Source: Lachnospiraceae bacterium (lineage in GTDB: Bacteria > Bacillota > Clostridia > Lachnospirales > Lachnospiraceae). From it: a stretch of 64,000 nt of DNA. The DNA is taken from the NCBI GenBank assembly GCA_024698715.1, contig JAILRA010000088.1:1-64000 (forward strand), read 5' to 3'. Each line of letters starts with the position of its first letter. Position 1 is the stretch's first letter. This document shows positions 8,721 through 17,428 of the stretch, piece by piece. The notes under the pieces are model-generated. The model ran no database searches. It was not told where the DNA came from and saw only the letters and a program-made list of their open reading frames with translations. Both the position numbers and the translations under genes were made by a program.

Positions 8721-9941
8721 ATGGCACGACCTAAGAAGAAACCAGAACCAAATAAGACGATAAAAAGAGACAAAAATATCTATGCTCAGAACGGGTATTT
8801 ATATGTTGTCACTTCAAAAAGAATGTATGTTGACGGGGTTAAGAAGAAAAAAGGGTTTTGGACTGCGACACATCTTGAAGACACCCCGGATAATGTAAAG
8901 AAGGCTGTTCTAATCAGAGATAAGCTTCAAAATAATAAAAATGCACCTACTGTTGATAAAAATATATCTATATCGGATTTCTTGGATGTGTTTCTTGATA
9001 GGAAGCAAAGAATGATCTCTGACACAACCTATTCATCGTATTTTTACCGTGCAAAGCATATTAAAGAATTTTTTGGTGATACAAAAGTCAGACTGATAAA
9101 CACTCAAATGGTTGAGAATTTCCTTGATAACTTATTCACAACCCACAAATTGCAAGTGGGTAGTGTCAGAAGAATTAAGGTTCTTTTCTCAGCGGTTATG
9201 AAACAGGCTATTAAAGACGGAATTACATACGAAAATCCTGTCGATGAAGCTGTAATAAGCAAGCGTTTGGCGAATGAGTGTGCCAATGTGAAGAACGAGT
9301 ATGATACATTCTTTTCCTTTGATGAAATTCTATTCTTTCTAAGTAAGATAGAAGAACATCCATTGTACGAACTGTTTTACATGACATTGTTCTTTGGCTT
9401 AAGAAGAGAAGAAGTCCTTGGTCTAAAGTGGTCTGCTATAGATTTTAAGAACAAGGTGATGGCTATCAATCACACAGTCACTAAAGGAACGACTATTAAC
9501 AGGAACAATACTACTAAAACAGATTCGAGTAATAGAGTACTTGAATTGACTGATGAACAGATAGAAATGCTCAAATGGCTTAAAGAACGTGAGAAGGGTT
9601 ATCGCAAAGATTGTGCTTCAGAATACAACGATAATGACTATATTTTTAAGCATTCAGACGGAACTCTCTATTATCCGGATTATCCTACCAAGGCGTTCGA
9701 AAAGATAATAAAGAAGTATCCCAACGAGTTGCCTCAGAAGATTACATTTCATGGACTTCGTACATCTTGTGTATCGATCCTTGTTCGTAAGAACTGGGAT
9801 GTTAAGAGTATTCAGAGATATGTCGGTCATAAGGACATTGATACGACATTGAAGATTTATGCCAAGGTTAAGGCTAAGGAAGCTTTTAAGGGGATTGCTG
9901 AAACGATGCAAGAGTTAGTCCCCATGAAGAAATATCACTAA
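8721..9941 (+). CDS. Tyrosine recombinase (integrase) of the island
   Basis: A 406-residue phage/ICE-type integrase that would insert and excise the island at tRNA-Pro. It has a basic N-terminal arm-binding region, a SAM-like core-binding domain (about 80-185) and a catalytic domain with Arg228 (FFGLRREE), His344 and Arg347 (HGLR), His370 (VGHKD) and nucleophile Tyr380 (LKIYAKV). All catalytic residues and the full length are present, so it looks intact. AGGAGGAGGG precedes the start. Directly downstream are two sets of short tandem repeats and then the tRNA gene, the standard layout of an attachment end. Confidence 0.92.
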   Translation: MARPKKKPEPNKTIKRDKNIYAQNGYLYVVTSKRMYVDGVKKKKGFWTATHLEDTPDNVKKAVLIRDKLQNNKNAPTVDKNISISDFLDVFLDRKQRMISDTTYSSYFYRAKHIKEFFGDTKVRLINTQMVENFLDNLFTTHKLQVGSVRRIKVLFSAVMKQAIKDGITYENPVDEAVISKRLANECANVKNEYDTFFSFDEILFFLSKIEEHPLYELFYMTLFFGLRREEVLGLKWSAIDFKNKVMAINHTVTKGTTINRNNTTKTDSSNRVLELTDEQIEMLKWLKEREKGYRKDCASEYNDNDYIFKHSDGTLYYPDYPTKAFEKIIKKYPNELPQKITFHGLRTSCVSILVRKNWDVKSIQRYVGHKDIDTTLKIYAKVKAKEAFKGIAETMQELVPMKKYH

Positions 9942-9944
9942 ACA

Positions 9945-9964
9945 GAAAGTAATGGAAAGTAATG
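9945..9964. repeat. Tandem 10-bp repeats after the integrase gene
   Basis: GAAAGTAATG occurs twice head to tail (9945-9954, 9955-9964), four bases after the integrase stop. Short direct repeats here are typical of integrase arm-type binding sites. Confidence 0.55.
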
Positions 9965-10029
9965 GAACAATATAAACCAAATCACAAAGAGTAGCTGTGT
10001 TAACGGGATAACAGATGGAATAAATGATG

Positions 10030-10051
10030 ATTGGATAGATATTGGATAGAT
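10030..10051. repeat. Tandem 11-bp repeats next to tRNA-Pro
   Basis: ATTGGATAGAT occurs twice without a gap (10030-10040, 10041-10051), 16 bases from the tRNA 3' end. It is a second candidate pair of integrase arm sites. Confidence 0.55.
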
Positions 10052-10066
10052 ATTTTGATAAAAAAA

Positions 10067-10140
10067 TCGGCGCGACAGGATTTGAACCTGCGACCTCGGC
10101 GTCCCGAACGCCGCGCTCTACCAAGCTGAGCCACGCGCCG
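10067..10140 (-). tRNA. tRNA-Pro(CGG)
   Basis: The 74-nt gene folds fully. The acceptor CGGCGCG/CGCGCCG is perfectly paired, the D arm is GCTC...GAGC, the anticodon arm CGGCG-TTCGGGA-CGCCG carries anticodon CGG, the T arm has loop TTCAAAT, and the discriminator is A. No CCA is encoded; a run of T follows the 3' end. The gene marks the integrase-side boundary of the island, with its 3' end facing the integrase, so it is the likely attachment site. Confidence 0.93.
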
Positions 10141-10170
10141 TTAAACAAAAGCTTAACGATATATTCAATT

Positions 10171-10222
10171 GACGGCCACTGTGTCCCGAACGCAGCGCTC
10201 TACCAAGCTGAGCCACGCGCCG
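10171..10222 (-). pseudogene. Truncated tRNA-Pro copy
   Basis: The first 28 bases from the 5' end (acceptor strand, D arm and position 26) are identical to the intact tRNA-Pro. The anticodon arm CTGCG-TTCGGGA-CACAG still carries CGG but has one C-A mismatch. Homology fades in the variable loop (TGGCC), and the T arm and 3' acceptor strand are missing. It cannot form a tRNA. It is either a leftover of the original gene displaced by integration or a decayed tandem copy. Confidence 0.8.
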
Positions 10223-10340
10223 CAACTTTATAAATGATATATCATTTTACAGAACGTGTCAACATAACTGTTTACGGCATTTACTTAATATTTATTTAAT
10301 ATTCCTGTTATATAATTTAGGCGTTTAAAAGGAGGTTCAT

Positions 10341-10985
10341 ATGAAATTCGTTTTGATCGCAATCGTATGCTATCTGATCGGATGTCTTAATCCCGCATAT
10401 TTTCTCGGAAGGATCAAGGGTTATGACATCAGGGAGCGCGGTTCTTTAAATGCGGGTGCTTCCAATGTCGTGATAAATATCGGAAAAGTTGCCGGAGTTT
10501 TTACCGCACTTTTTGATATCTTCAAATCATTTTTTTGTTTCAAATTGGGTGTATACTTATTTCCCGACCTGCCTTATATCGGAATTATGTGTGCATCGTT
10601 CTGTATTCTCGGCCATATCTTTCCCGTATTCATGAAATTCAAAGGAGGAAAAGGCTTCGCCAGCCTCGGCGGAATGGTCCTGGGCTTCAGTTACAAGATA
10701 TTTTTTATAATGCTCGGATGTGCCATAGTACTGGTTCTGCTGATCGATTATATCTGCGTGATAACATCGCTGACCGCAATCTCTTTTCCAATCATTTACT
10801 TCGTCAGTACACATGACTTGACCGGAGCTGCATTTGCACTTTTCATCGGACTTGTTATATTATATAAACACAGAAAAAATTTCAAACGAATCAGACAGGG
10901 AACCGAAGCGAGATTCAGTGCACTGTGGAATCGTGACAAGGAAGAGGAACGTATCAGACAGAATACGCAGAAAAACAATGATTAA
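10341..10985 (+). CDS. plsY: PlsY-like glycerol-3-phosphate acyltransferase, paralogue 1
   Basis: PlsY transfers acyl groups from acyl-phosphate to glycerol-3-phosphate at the membrane, the first step of phospholipid synthesis. The 214-residue protein has about five to six hydrophobic spans, motif 1 as GSLNAGASN, the phosphate loop FKGGKGFAS (motif 2) and motif 3 KHRKNFKRIRQGTE with its His, Asn and Glu. Motif 1 normally reads GSGNxGxTNxxR; here the second Gly is Leu and the Arg position is Ile, so activity may be altered. A charged tail of about 30 residues follows. AAAGGAGG precedes the start, and the HAD gene overlaps the stop codon. A second paralogue lies at 13670. Confidence 0.85.
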   Translation: MKFVLIAIVCYLIGCLNPAYFLGRIKGYDIRERGSLNAGASNVVINIGKVAGVFTALFDIFKSFFCFKLGVYLFPDLPYIGIMCASFCILGHIFPVFMKFKGGKGFASLGGMVLGFSYKIFFIMLGCAIVLVLLIDYICVITSLTAISFPIIYFVSTHDLTGAAFALFIGLVILYKHRKNFKRIRQGTEARFSALWNRDKEEERIRQNTQKNND

Positions 10986-11583
10986 AAATGTTATTTTCGA
11001 TATAGGAAAAGTATTGGTGGATTTTGCATGGAAGGAAACCATGGAAGATCTGGGTTTTGATGACGAATGCATAGATGTTCTCGGAAGGGAACTTGTAAAT
11101 GATAAGATATGGGATGAATTCGATCTCGGTATCATCCCCGAAAACGAAAACCTCGAAGCAGCGGTAAAGAAGATTCCGAGATATGAAAAAGAGATCCGCT
11201 TATTCTGGGAAAATCTCATTATGACGATCCGCCCCTACGATTATTGTGAAAAATGGATCAGAGATCTTAAATCCGAAGGGCTCAACGTATATCTGCTCAC
11301 CAATTATCCCGATTCACTCTTTGACAAAAGCGTGGAATGCGGTTTCCCTTTCTATCCTTATATAGACGGCGAGGTTGTATCATCCAGAGTTAAGATGAGA
11401 AAACCTGATGAAGGTATATATAAATGCATTCTGGAAAAATACAGCCTGAATCCCGATGAATGCGTATTCTTTGATGACAGGATCGTGAATGTGGAAACGG
11501 CCCTGAGACTCGGATTTCACGCATTTGTTTTCAAAAATTACGAACAGGCCTGCAATGATCTGAGAGATCAGATGAAAGAATGA
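10978..11583 (+). CDS. HAD-superfamily phosphatase (subfamily IA, YihX-like)
   Basis: A 201-residue cytosolic phosphatase-like protein. Motif I is VIFDIGKVLVDF with the nucleophile Asp, motif II is LLTNYP, and motif IV is VFFDDRIVNVE with paired Asp residues; a helical cap lies between. The pattern resembles YihX-type sugar or nucleotide phosphatases; the substrate cannot be told. The start is ATG 10978, which overlaps the last codons of the plsY-like gene (ATGATTAA), so translation is probably coupled. Its stop lies one base from the end of a convergent membrane-protein gene. Confidence 0.85.
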   Translation: MIKNVIFDIGKVLVDFAWKETMEDLGFDDECIDVLGRELVNDKIWDEFDLGIIPENENLEAAVKKIPRYEKEIRLFWENLIMTIRPYDYCEKWIRDLKSEGLNVYLLTNYPDSLFDKSVECGFPFYPYIDGEVVSSRVKMRKPDEGIYKCILEKYSLNPDECVFFDDRIVNVETALRLGFHAFVFKNYEQACNDLRDQMKE

Positions 11584-11584
11584 T

Positions 11585-12226
11585 CTATTCTTCCTCCTCA
11601 CTTGGATAGATTGGATAATAATAATTTCCGAATCCGTATTCCGGCTCCCTGCTGCAGAGAATATAAAGCATTATGGGCAGCACTATCGGAAAAAACACAT
11701 TCAGTATTCCCATGATCACGGGAATGCTCTTATCTTTGCTGTTCCAGTACAGTTCAAAAAGATCTATAGCCATTATGGCAGTTGAAATCCCCGCACAGGC
11801 AGTTATGACCATTACGATGAACGGAGAAACCAGGCTCACCAGACTTCCGAGTAAAGGAATAAATGCGATGACTCCTAAAATAATTGTCGCCACAAACTGC
11901 GCGACGTATTTTGTCGTAAAGAAGATCCAGAACCCTATTTTTCTGTCATAGGTTTTGTAAAGCCCTATGAAAGAATACTCTTTGCTCGGAAGAACATGCA
12001 TAAGATATTCTTTTGCAAAGGGAATAAATGCAATGAACGGATACGCATATCCTGCTTTATGAGCCATTATATAAATCGGTATAGCGGTCAAAATATGATT
12101 GAAAATGATCCCGATCAGCACGAACAGAAACGAGATCACATAAAAACTCATAAATGCCAGAAAAAATGCCGTATCAGCCGGTATTGAATTGTTTAGATTG
12201 TTAAAAAAGTTTCCGATACCCGACAT
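11585..12226 (-). CDS. Integral membrane protein of unknown function
   Basis: 213 residues with about five hydrophobic spans (about 19-55, 60-75, 108-145, 150-165, 170-195), a central loop with YKTYDRKIGFW, and a Tyr/Pro-rich acidic tail ending SEEEE. I do not recognise a family. The gene lies 11 bp downstream of the MFS transporter and is probably co-transcribed with it. The start has CGGAGA at good spacing. Confidence 0.7.
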   Translation of the reverse strand: MSGIGNFFNNLNNSIPADTAFFLAFMSFYVISFLFVLIGIIFNHILTAIPIYIMAHKAGYAYPFIAFIPFAKEYLMHVLPSKEYSFIGLYKTYDRKIGFWIFFTTKYVAQFVATIILGVIAFIPLLGSLVSLVSPFIVMVITACAGISTAIMAIDLFELYWNSKDKSIPVIMGILNVFFPIVLPIMLYILCSREPEYGFGNYYYPIYPSEEEE

Positions 12227-12237
12227 CTTATCTCCGA

Positions 12238-13512
12238 TCAGTTATCCACATCCAAATGTTCCAGCAATGACTTTTTCTCACCCACGACTATATCTCCGTG
12301 TTTAACCTGCGTCATGGTGATAAATGCCAGAACCGAAAATACCATGCCGTAAGGGAACAGACTTCTGTAGGAAACATACTGAAGGAATACACCTGACAAA
12401 ACGGGCGTCAGAACCTGAGCCGCCATCGAGAATGTATAGTAATATCCAGTGTATCTTCCCTCGTCTCCGTCGGATGCGATCTCAACTGCCATCGGGAATG
12501 AGTTTACGTTTATTGCTCCCCAGGAAATTCCGACGATTCCGAAAATGATATATAAAACTATTCCGCCCTTCGGTATAAATGTGGCAATGGCAAATGAAGA
12601 AGCCAGACCTACCACACCCGCAAGGATGACCTTTTTTCTTCCGAGTTTACTCGAAATTATACCTACGGGAAGATAACTGATCACGGCAACAACCGTTGCA
12701 ACCAGCATATAAGTCGCATATCCGCCGTCTTTTATACCGAGTACGTGAGTCGAATATCTTGAAAATGCCGAATTGACGGCATTGTATGCCATATACCAGA
12801 AGAATACGGATAAAAGGATGAATAAAAGACTCTTAAGTTTTCCGCCCGAAAGTTTCTTGCCCTCATTCTTGTTCTTTTCTTCCGAAGGATCTTCCTTAAC
12901 TTCCGCAGCCCATTTTTTCTCGGGTACGGTAAGGATTAGAACAACCGTGCTTATAACCATGAATGCGATCATCGATAAAAACAGCGGCATATAATTGGGA
13001 GTGGTACCTTCCGCACCGTTTTTGACCAAAAGCTTGATCATTATCATGGAATAGATTACGCCTGCCGTTCCCATGAGCATTATAACGGCATTACCCTTAC
13101 TTCTTAATTCTCTCGGTGTGATATCGGGCATCAGCGCCACAGCGGGCGATCTGTAGAACGACATGGCAAGCAGTACGCATCCAGTCGAAATAAGAAAGAG
13201 CGGGAGGTTTCTCGCGTTATCTGCATACGGCATAAAGAACATGGCAACCGAAGCCAGAAGAGTTCCTATCGCAATATAGGGCATTCTTTTTCCCAGACGT
13301 GTATTGGTTTTGTCCGACAAGATCCCGAACACCGGAAGCAGAAACAAAGCAAACACGTTATCCATTGCCATTACCACGCCGTTTAAGACTTCGTTCAGTT
13401 TAAAAGAATCTTTTAAAATGAGCGGTGTAACGGCATCATACATTCCCCAGAATCCCGAAATGGACATAAATGCCAGTCCGGCAAGTATAGTCTTTCTGTA
13501 ATTTAATTTCAT
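12238..13512 (-). CDS. MFS transporter (sugar/cation symporter-like)
   Basis: A 424-residue, twelve-span major facilitator. The loop between spans 2 and 3 reads GILSDKTNTRLGKRMPYI, the GxxSDxxxxxxGRR-type signature also seen in GPH and SLC45-like sugar transporters. A central cytoplasmic loop of about 40 residues is rich in Lys and Glu, and the second half repeats the pattern (GIISSKLGRKKVILAG). The substrate is not predictable; a glycoside or sugar is plausible. The start is supported by TTGGAGA. It leads a two-gene set with the 213-residue membrane protein. Confidence 0.8.
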   Translation of the reverse strand: MKLNYRKTILAGLAFMSISGFWGMYDAVTPLILKDSFKLNEVLNGVVMAMDNVFALFLLPVFGILSDKTNTRLGKRMPYIAIGTLLASVAMFFMPYADNARNLPLFLISTGCVLLAMSFYRSPAVALMPDITPRELRSKGNAVIMLMGTAGVIYSMIMIKLLVKNGAEGTTPNYMPLFLSMIAFMVISTVVLILTVPEKKWAAEVKEDPSEEKNKNEGKKLSGGKLKSLLFILLSVFFWYMAYNAVNSAFSRYSTHVLGIKDGGYATYMLVATVVAVISYLPVGIISSKLGRKKVILAGVVGLASSFAIATFIPKGGIVLYIIFGIVGISWGAINVNSFPMAVEIASDGDEGRYTGYYYTFSMAAQVLTPVLSGVFLQYVSYRSLFPYGMVFSVLAFITMTQVKHGDIVVGEKKSLLEHLDVDN

Positions 13513-13609
13513 TTTTTCTCCAATATTTTGTAATCCGAATCAATAAAATAACTGAGTCCACTCACAAGTATACAACATTTGTCCTTTTTTTGAAAACTAT
13601 TTTATATGA

Positions 13610-13638
13610 TTGAATTTTTTGCAAAAAAATTGTACTAT
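13610..13638 (+). promoter_or_regulatory. Promoter of the second plsY-like gene
   Basis: TTGAAT (13610-13615), a 17-bp spacer and TACTAT (13633-13638) lie 31 bp before the start codon. Confidence 0.5.
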
Positions 13639-13669
13639 TACATAGAAATATTCGTCTTGCGGAGGCAAT

Positions 13670-14281
13670 ATGACCGTATATATTCTGGGTGCATTAATCG
13701 CATATCTCGTGGGAAGTTTCAATACCGCTTTTTTTGTTTCCAAATTCAAGAAGATCGATATACGTGCGGGCGGAAGCGGAAATCTCGGTGCTTCAAACGC
13801 CACCCTCACTCTCGGCTGGAAATGGGGAGTAGTCGTGGCATTATGCGATATATTTAAAAGCGCTGCGGTTGTTTTTATTGCGGGACATTTCTTTAATGAT
13901 TACGAATATCTTCGATATATCGCAGCAACCTGCCTGATAATCGGCAATAATTTTCCTTTTTATCTTAAATTCAAAGGCGGCAAAGGTTTTGCAACGCTTG
14001 TCGGATGCATACTCGGATATCATCCCCTTCTTTTTGTTATAGCCGGAATCCTGATCATAGTCATAACGTTTGCTACCGATTACATAGTTCTTGCCACACT
14101 TACAATGCTCATCGCTTTTCCCGCTTTTGTAGGAATTTACCATCAGAATTTTATCTATCCGCTGATACTTTCAGTCGGAAGCATCATAATCTTTATCAAA
14201 CATATCCCGAATTATAAAAAGATCATCAAAAAAGAAGAGATTGGCATACGTGCATCTTTTACAAAGAAGCATCGTTTGTGA
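13670..14281 (+). CDS. plsY: PlsY-like glycerol-3-phosphate acyltransferase, paralogue 2
   Basis: A 203-residue membrane acyltransferase of the PlsY family. Motif 1 is GSGNLGASN, motif 2 is FKGGKGFAT, and motif 3 is a KHIPNYKKII region with His and Asn and a Glu further on. The Arg that closes motif 1 (GSGNxGxTNxxR) is Leu here and Ile in the paralogue at 10341. The two copies are separated by a HAD phosphatase and a transporter. GCGGAGG precedes the start. Either copy could be the housekeeping enzyme, or both could be accessory to a canonical plsY elsewhere. Confidence 0.87.
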   Translation: MTVYILGALIAYLVGSFNTAFFVSKFKKIDIRAGGSGNLGASNATLTLGWKWGVVVALCDIFKSAAVVFIAGHFFNDYEYLRYIAATCLIIGNNFPFYLKFKGGKGFATLVGCILGYHPLLFVIAGILIIVITFATDYIVLATLTMLIAFPAFVGIYHQNFIYPLILSVGSIIIFIKHIPNYKKIIKKEEIGIRASFTKKHRL

Positions 14282-14287
14282 TATAAT
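14258..14287 (+). promoter_or_regulatory. Promoter of rubrerythrin
   Basis: TTTACA (14258-14263), an 18-bp spacer and TATAAT (14282-14287), starting inside the 3' end of the plsY-like gene and leaving a leader of about 60 bases. Confidence 0.6.
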
Positions 14288-14353
14288 AACTAGGTCAGTG
14301 CACCCCATCTCAACTAAGGTAGCACAAAAATATAATATGGAGGTAAATTAATT

Positions 14354-14893
14354 ATGAAGTATGTTTGTAATGTTTGCGGTTACGTTCACGAAGGAGATCC
14401 CATTCCCGAAAAATGTCCTGTCTGCGGTGCTCCCGCTTCAAAATTTTCTCCCATGGCTGAAGATATGGCATGGGCTGCAGAGCACGTAGTCGGAATCGCA
14501 AGTGATGCTCCCGAAGATATCAAAAATGATTTAAGAGCAAATTTCAACGGTGAGTGCTCGGAAGTCGGTATGTATCTTGCAATGTCCAGAGTGGCTTTCA
14601 GAGAAGGTTATCCCGAGATCGGACTTTACTGGGAAAAAGCTGCTTTTGAAGAAGCTGAGCATGCAGCAAAATTTGCCGAACTTCTCGGTGAAGTTTTAAC
14701 CGATTCCACTAAGAAGAATCTTGAAATGAGAATAGAGGCAGAAAACGGTGCAACCGCCGGAAAGACAGATCTTGCAAAACGCGCAAAAGAGCTCAATCTC
14801 GATGCTATTCATGACACCGTTCACGAAATGGCACGTGATGAGGCAAGACACGGCAAGGCCTTCAAGGGACTGCATGACAGATATTTTAAATAA
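14354..14893 (+). CDS. rbr: Reverse-type rubrerythrin
   Basis: A peroxide-reducing non-haem iron protein of anaerobes. The rubredoxin-like zinc/iron knuckle is at the N-terminus (Cys5, Cys8, Cys21, Cys24, CNVCGY ... CPVCGAP). The ferritin-like di-iron four-helix domain follows (Glu-rich helices with [10 protein letters not shown] and [12 protein letters not shown]). This is the reverse of the classical order, hence reverse rubrerythrin; 179 residues is a usual length. It is monocistronic, with its own promoter and terminator and a GGAGGT site. It points to a strict anaerobe facing transient oxygen. Confidence 0.93.
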   Translation: MKYVCNVCGYVHEGDPIPEKCPVCGAPASKFSPMAEDMAWAAEHVVGIASDAPEDIKNDLRANFNGECSEVGMYLAMSRVAFREGYPEIGLYWEKAAFEEAEHAAKFAELLGEVLTDSTKKNLEMRIEAENGATAGKTDLAKRAKELNLDAIHDTVHEMARDEARHGKAFKGLHDRYFK

Positions 14894-14918
14894 AAACAAA
14901 CTGAAGTTTAAATAAGCA

Positions 14919-14948
14919 AAAAGGTGTACTGGAAACCGTACACCTTTT
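14919..14948 (+). terminator. Rho-independent terminator after rubrerythrin
   Basis: AAAAGGTGTAC and GTACACCTTTT form a perfect 11-bp stem around an 8-base loop, followed by ATTTT. Confidence 0.85.
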
Positions 14949-15011
14949 ATTTTATGAAAGATCATTTTCGCGAGACTCTGTGGTGAACCTGTTTCAGATT
15001 CATCGTAAGTT

Positions 15012-17306
15012 TCACTTTTTTCTTTGTTTTTTTCCTGTCTTCTTTTTGGATAACAAAAGATATATCGCTGTGCCTGTTATCGTAAAAGCACTTAAAAGAT
15101 CGGCCGCGCGCCAGTATCCCTTTCCGGTGTATCTGACTTCAAATCTACCCGAATACCCGTCGGGTATGATAACCCTTATATCACAGCGGTCACCGAATAT
15201 GCAGTTCATCGTCTCGCCGGTATCCAGATCCTTTGCCGAATAACCGACATAGTAAAGCATCGGAAGATCCACAAATCCGCTCTCACCGCTTTGGTTTTCA
15301 CATTTAACGACAACATCCAGACCGTTTTTCGAATACTCTTCCATTATGACATTGCCGCTTGCGGTTCCGTTTCTGTATGTAAGAAGCTGATTGTAATTAT
15401 CTTTAATATCATTAAAAATGTATTCGGAACCGGATGTGAATCCGGTTCCGAATTCGGCCACATCATAAAGTCTGCAGGGCGTCTGGTGATCAAGAGTTTC
15501 ACTTGTATAATGCAGGGAGCTGACTGCCGTCAGCCCTATCATCACATACATAAATATTCCTGCCGTTTTTTCTTTTTGATTAAGCATCATATATGCACAT
15601 AGAGAAACCATGACAAGAAAGATGCTCGTTATCAGCAAAAGACGTGTGGGATACTGGAGACTCGAAACAAGTGTTTCGAACAATCCGTTCAGACTGCGAA
15701 GATAATCCCACGGAAAAAACAAAGTACACATCCATCCGCTTAACATGGAAAAAGCTGCAAACAATAATCCGATTTTTAAGTACCTACTCTTGCGATTATC
15801 ATTGTCCGCCGCAGTTAAAATAAATATAAACAATCCCAGAATAAGGGCAAATCCTACAGTTAAATCAAGTGCATTTTCCAGGCCCTGAGCACCATACATG
15901 GTATTATTGCTGTCACTTTTTATAAAAAGCATCAGAAACTGTACCGGGAAAATGCCTCTTTCCTGTATTGTTCTGGCGGAAACATTTTTAATCTGCAGAT
16001 TCTGATGCAGGAAATTATCCAAAAACGGAATAATAAACCAGAGACTTGAGGCAAGGGATACCATGAAGGCCGTAAAAAGCTGAATAAATCTTTTTAATGT
16101 AAATGTTCTTTTAATCAATATCAGACAAAACAGGAAAACAAAGAATGCAAGAATTTCGGTTGAAAGAACATGATTCCATAAAACACCGCATATTCCGGCA
16201 GATGTTATAATCCAGTTGTATTTGTAACTTTCTTCTTTGGTATCATCAGTGTATATTTTATAAAAGCCAAGCAATACAATAGGGAAAAATATTCCGGCGC
16301 AATAGACTCCCGCCATGGCCAGGTTGTATAAAACCTCCATTCTGTAAGGCATCAGAGTATACAAAAATGCACCGAGAATACCTGCGTTATTGTTTTTGAA
16401 TATCTTTTTGAAACAGATATACGATGAAAAAACCGTCAGAATGTTTACAAAAACTATAAAGGCCTTATAAGCGGTTGTAACCGAAAATCCCACGAGTCTT
16501 AAAACCGCAGGTACATAAAGAAGGAAATTGCCGTACATAACGGCATCGATATATCCGTGTCCGTATACCCATTCAGGATATATTCTTACCGGGAAATATC
16601 CTGCGAGAATACCGTCCTTTACTCCCTCGATCCTCAAAAGGTGATAAAGATAATCACTGCCCAATATCATGTAATCGGTCATTAACGGAGCAGAAGAAAT
16701 GAGAATACATCCCGTCAGAATTATAAAAATAATTTTTCTTTCTTTATTAAAAAATCCTTTCATATTCAAAATGAACAAAGCGTCAAAAAGAATCGAAAGA
16801 AGAATTACCGTAAATATGAATTCTCTCGTATAAATATTCGTTCTTATTAAATCGACCCCGAGAATTTCCAAAGTACCCTCACCCGAACTGTTAACCGATA
16901 CGTAAACATCGTCTGTTTTCATAGTCACGTAGCAGATATAATCGGTTTCATTCAAGCCGCTGTACAATGTTACCGCATTGGTTTTGATGGGTGAATAATT
17001 TTCGGTATAAGCATCGATCTTTACCGAATTCTTCTGATCCGCATCCGTTCTGTATCTGAATCTCACCCTGTATGCACCGCGGGGCAGAGTGAAGAGTACC
17101 GACGATATCGTACTGCTCTCTCCTCCCTTGGCAAAAACACTTTGCGAGGAAGCATCGTACTCCATGCCTTCGTTATAAAACGCAGTCGCATTCAAGCGAT
17201 ATGTTTCTCTGTTAACAAACAAGAAGGGAACCGCTCCGAGAATAAGGAGCATTTCGACTATCAAAACCGCTATTAGGATTGTTTTGTCTTTTTTAACAGC
17301 CTTCAT
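15012..17306 (-). CDS. Large multi-span membrane protein, YfhO/GT-C-like
   Basis: 764 residues. One span (about 10-30) is followed by an extracytoplasmic beta-rich domain of about 130 residues, then about a dozen more spans, a C-terminal extracytoplasmic domain and a last span with a basic KKKTGKKQRKK tail. The loop after the second set of spans has SDYLYHLLRIEGVKDGI, with an Asp where GT-C glycosyltransferases hold their catalytic Asp/Glu. It resembles YfhO-type or 6-pyruvoyl-like membrane proteins that add sugars to surface polymers, but this is a fold-level guess. The start is moved to ATG 17306, where GAGAGGA is well spaced. It converges on rubrerythrin. Confidence 0.65.
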   Translation of the reverse strand: MKAVKKDKTILIAVLIVEMLLILGAVPFLFVNRETYRLNATAFYNEGMEYDASSQSVFAKGGESSTISSVLFTLPRGAYRVRFRYRTDADQKNSVKIDAYTENYSPIKTNAVTLYSGLNETDYICYVTMKTDDVYVSVNSSGEGTLEILGVDLIRTNIYTREFIFTVILLSILFDALFILNMKGFFNKERKIIFIILTGCILISSAPLMTDYMILGSDYLYHLLRIEGVKDGILAGYFPVRIYPEWVYGHGYIDAVMYGNFLLYVPAVLRLVGFSVTTAYKAFIVFVNILTVFSSYICFKKIFKNNNAGILGAFLYTLMPYRMEVLYNLAMAGVYCAGIFFPIVLLGFYKIYTDDTKEESYKYNWIITSAGICGVLWNHVLSTEILAFFVFLFCLILIKRTFTLKRFIQLFTAFMVSLASSLWFIIPFLDNFLHQNLQIKNVSARTIQERGIFPVQFLMLFIKSDSNNTMYGAQGLENALDLTVGFALILGLFIFILTAADNDNRKSRYLKIGLLFAAFSMLSGWMCTLFFPWDYLRSLNGLFETLVSSLQYPTRLLLITSIFLVMVSLCAYMMLNQKEKTAGIFMYVMIGLTAVSSLHYTSETLDHQTPCRLYDVAEFGTGFTSGSEYIFNDIKDNYNQLLTYRNGTASGNVIMEEYSKNGLDVVVKCENQSGESGFVDLPMLYYVGYSAKDLDTGETMNCIFGDRCDIRVIIPDGYSGRFEVRYTGKGYWRAADLLSAFTITGTAIYLLLSKKKTGKKQRKK

Positions 17307-17384
17307 TCTTTCAAATCCTCTCACCGAAACAATTTTATATAAACAACCATTAAAAAGCAAGTATGTCTTACTCTGCGGATGATT

Positions 17385-17412
17385 TTGAATCAATATATGT
17401 TTATGTTATAAT
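17385..17412 (+). promoter_or_regulatory. Promoter of the radical SAM gene
   Basis: TTGAAT (17385-17390), a 16-bp spacer and TATAAT (17407-17412). The predicted leader of about 130 bases contains three AACAATGTT-type palindromes. Confidence 0.5.
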
Positions 17413-17428
17413 AAACTCGATGTTTTCC

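Larger units (their letters stand above)
9942..10340. other. Attachment region between integrase and plsY-like gene
   Basis: This 399-bp stretch without a protein gene contains the two sets of direct repeats, tRNA-Pro and its truncated copy. It then has an AT-rich leader with TATAAT at 10311-10316 and AAAGGAGG for the plsY-like gene. Apparent reading frames across it are antisense to the tRNA. Confidence 0.7.

Noticed and set aside
10171..10222. A second functional tRNA-Pro
   Set aside because: The T arm and 3' acceptor strand are missing and the anticodon stem has a mismatch.
10042..10233. Short open frame across tRNA-Pro
   Set aside because: It is a translation of the antisense strand of the tRNA and its truncated copy.
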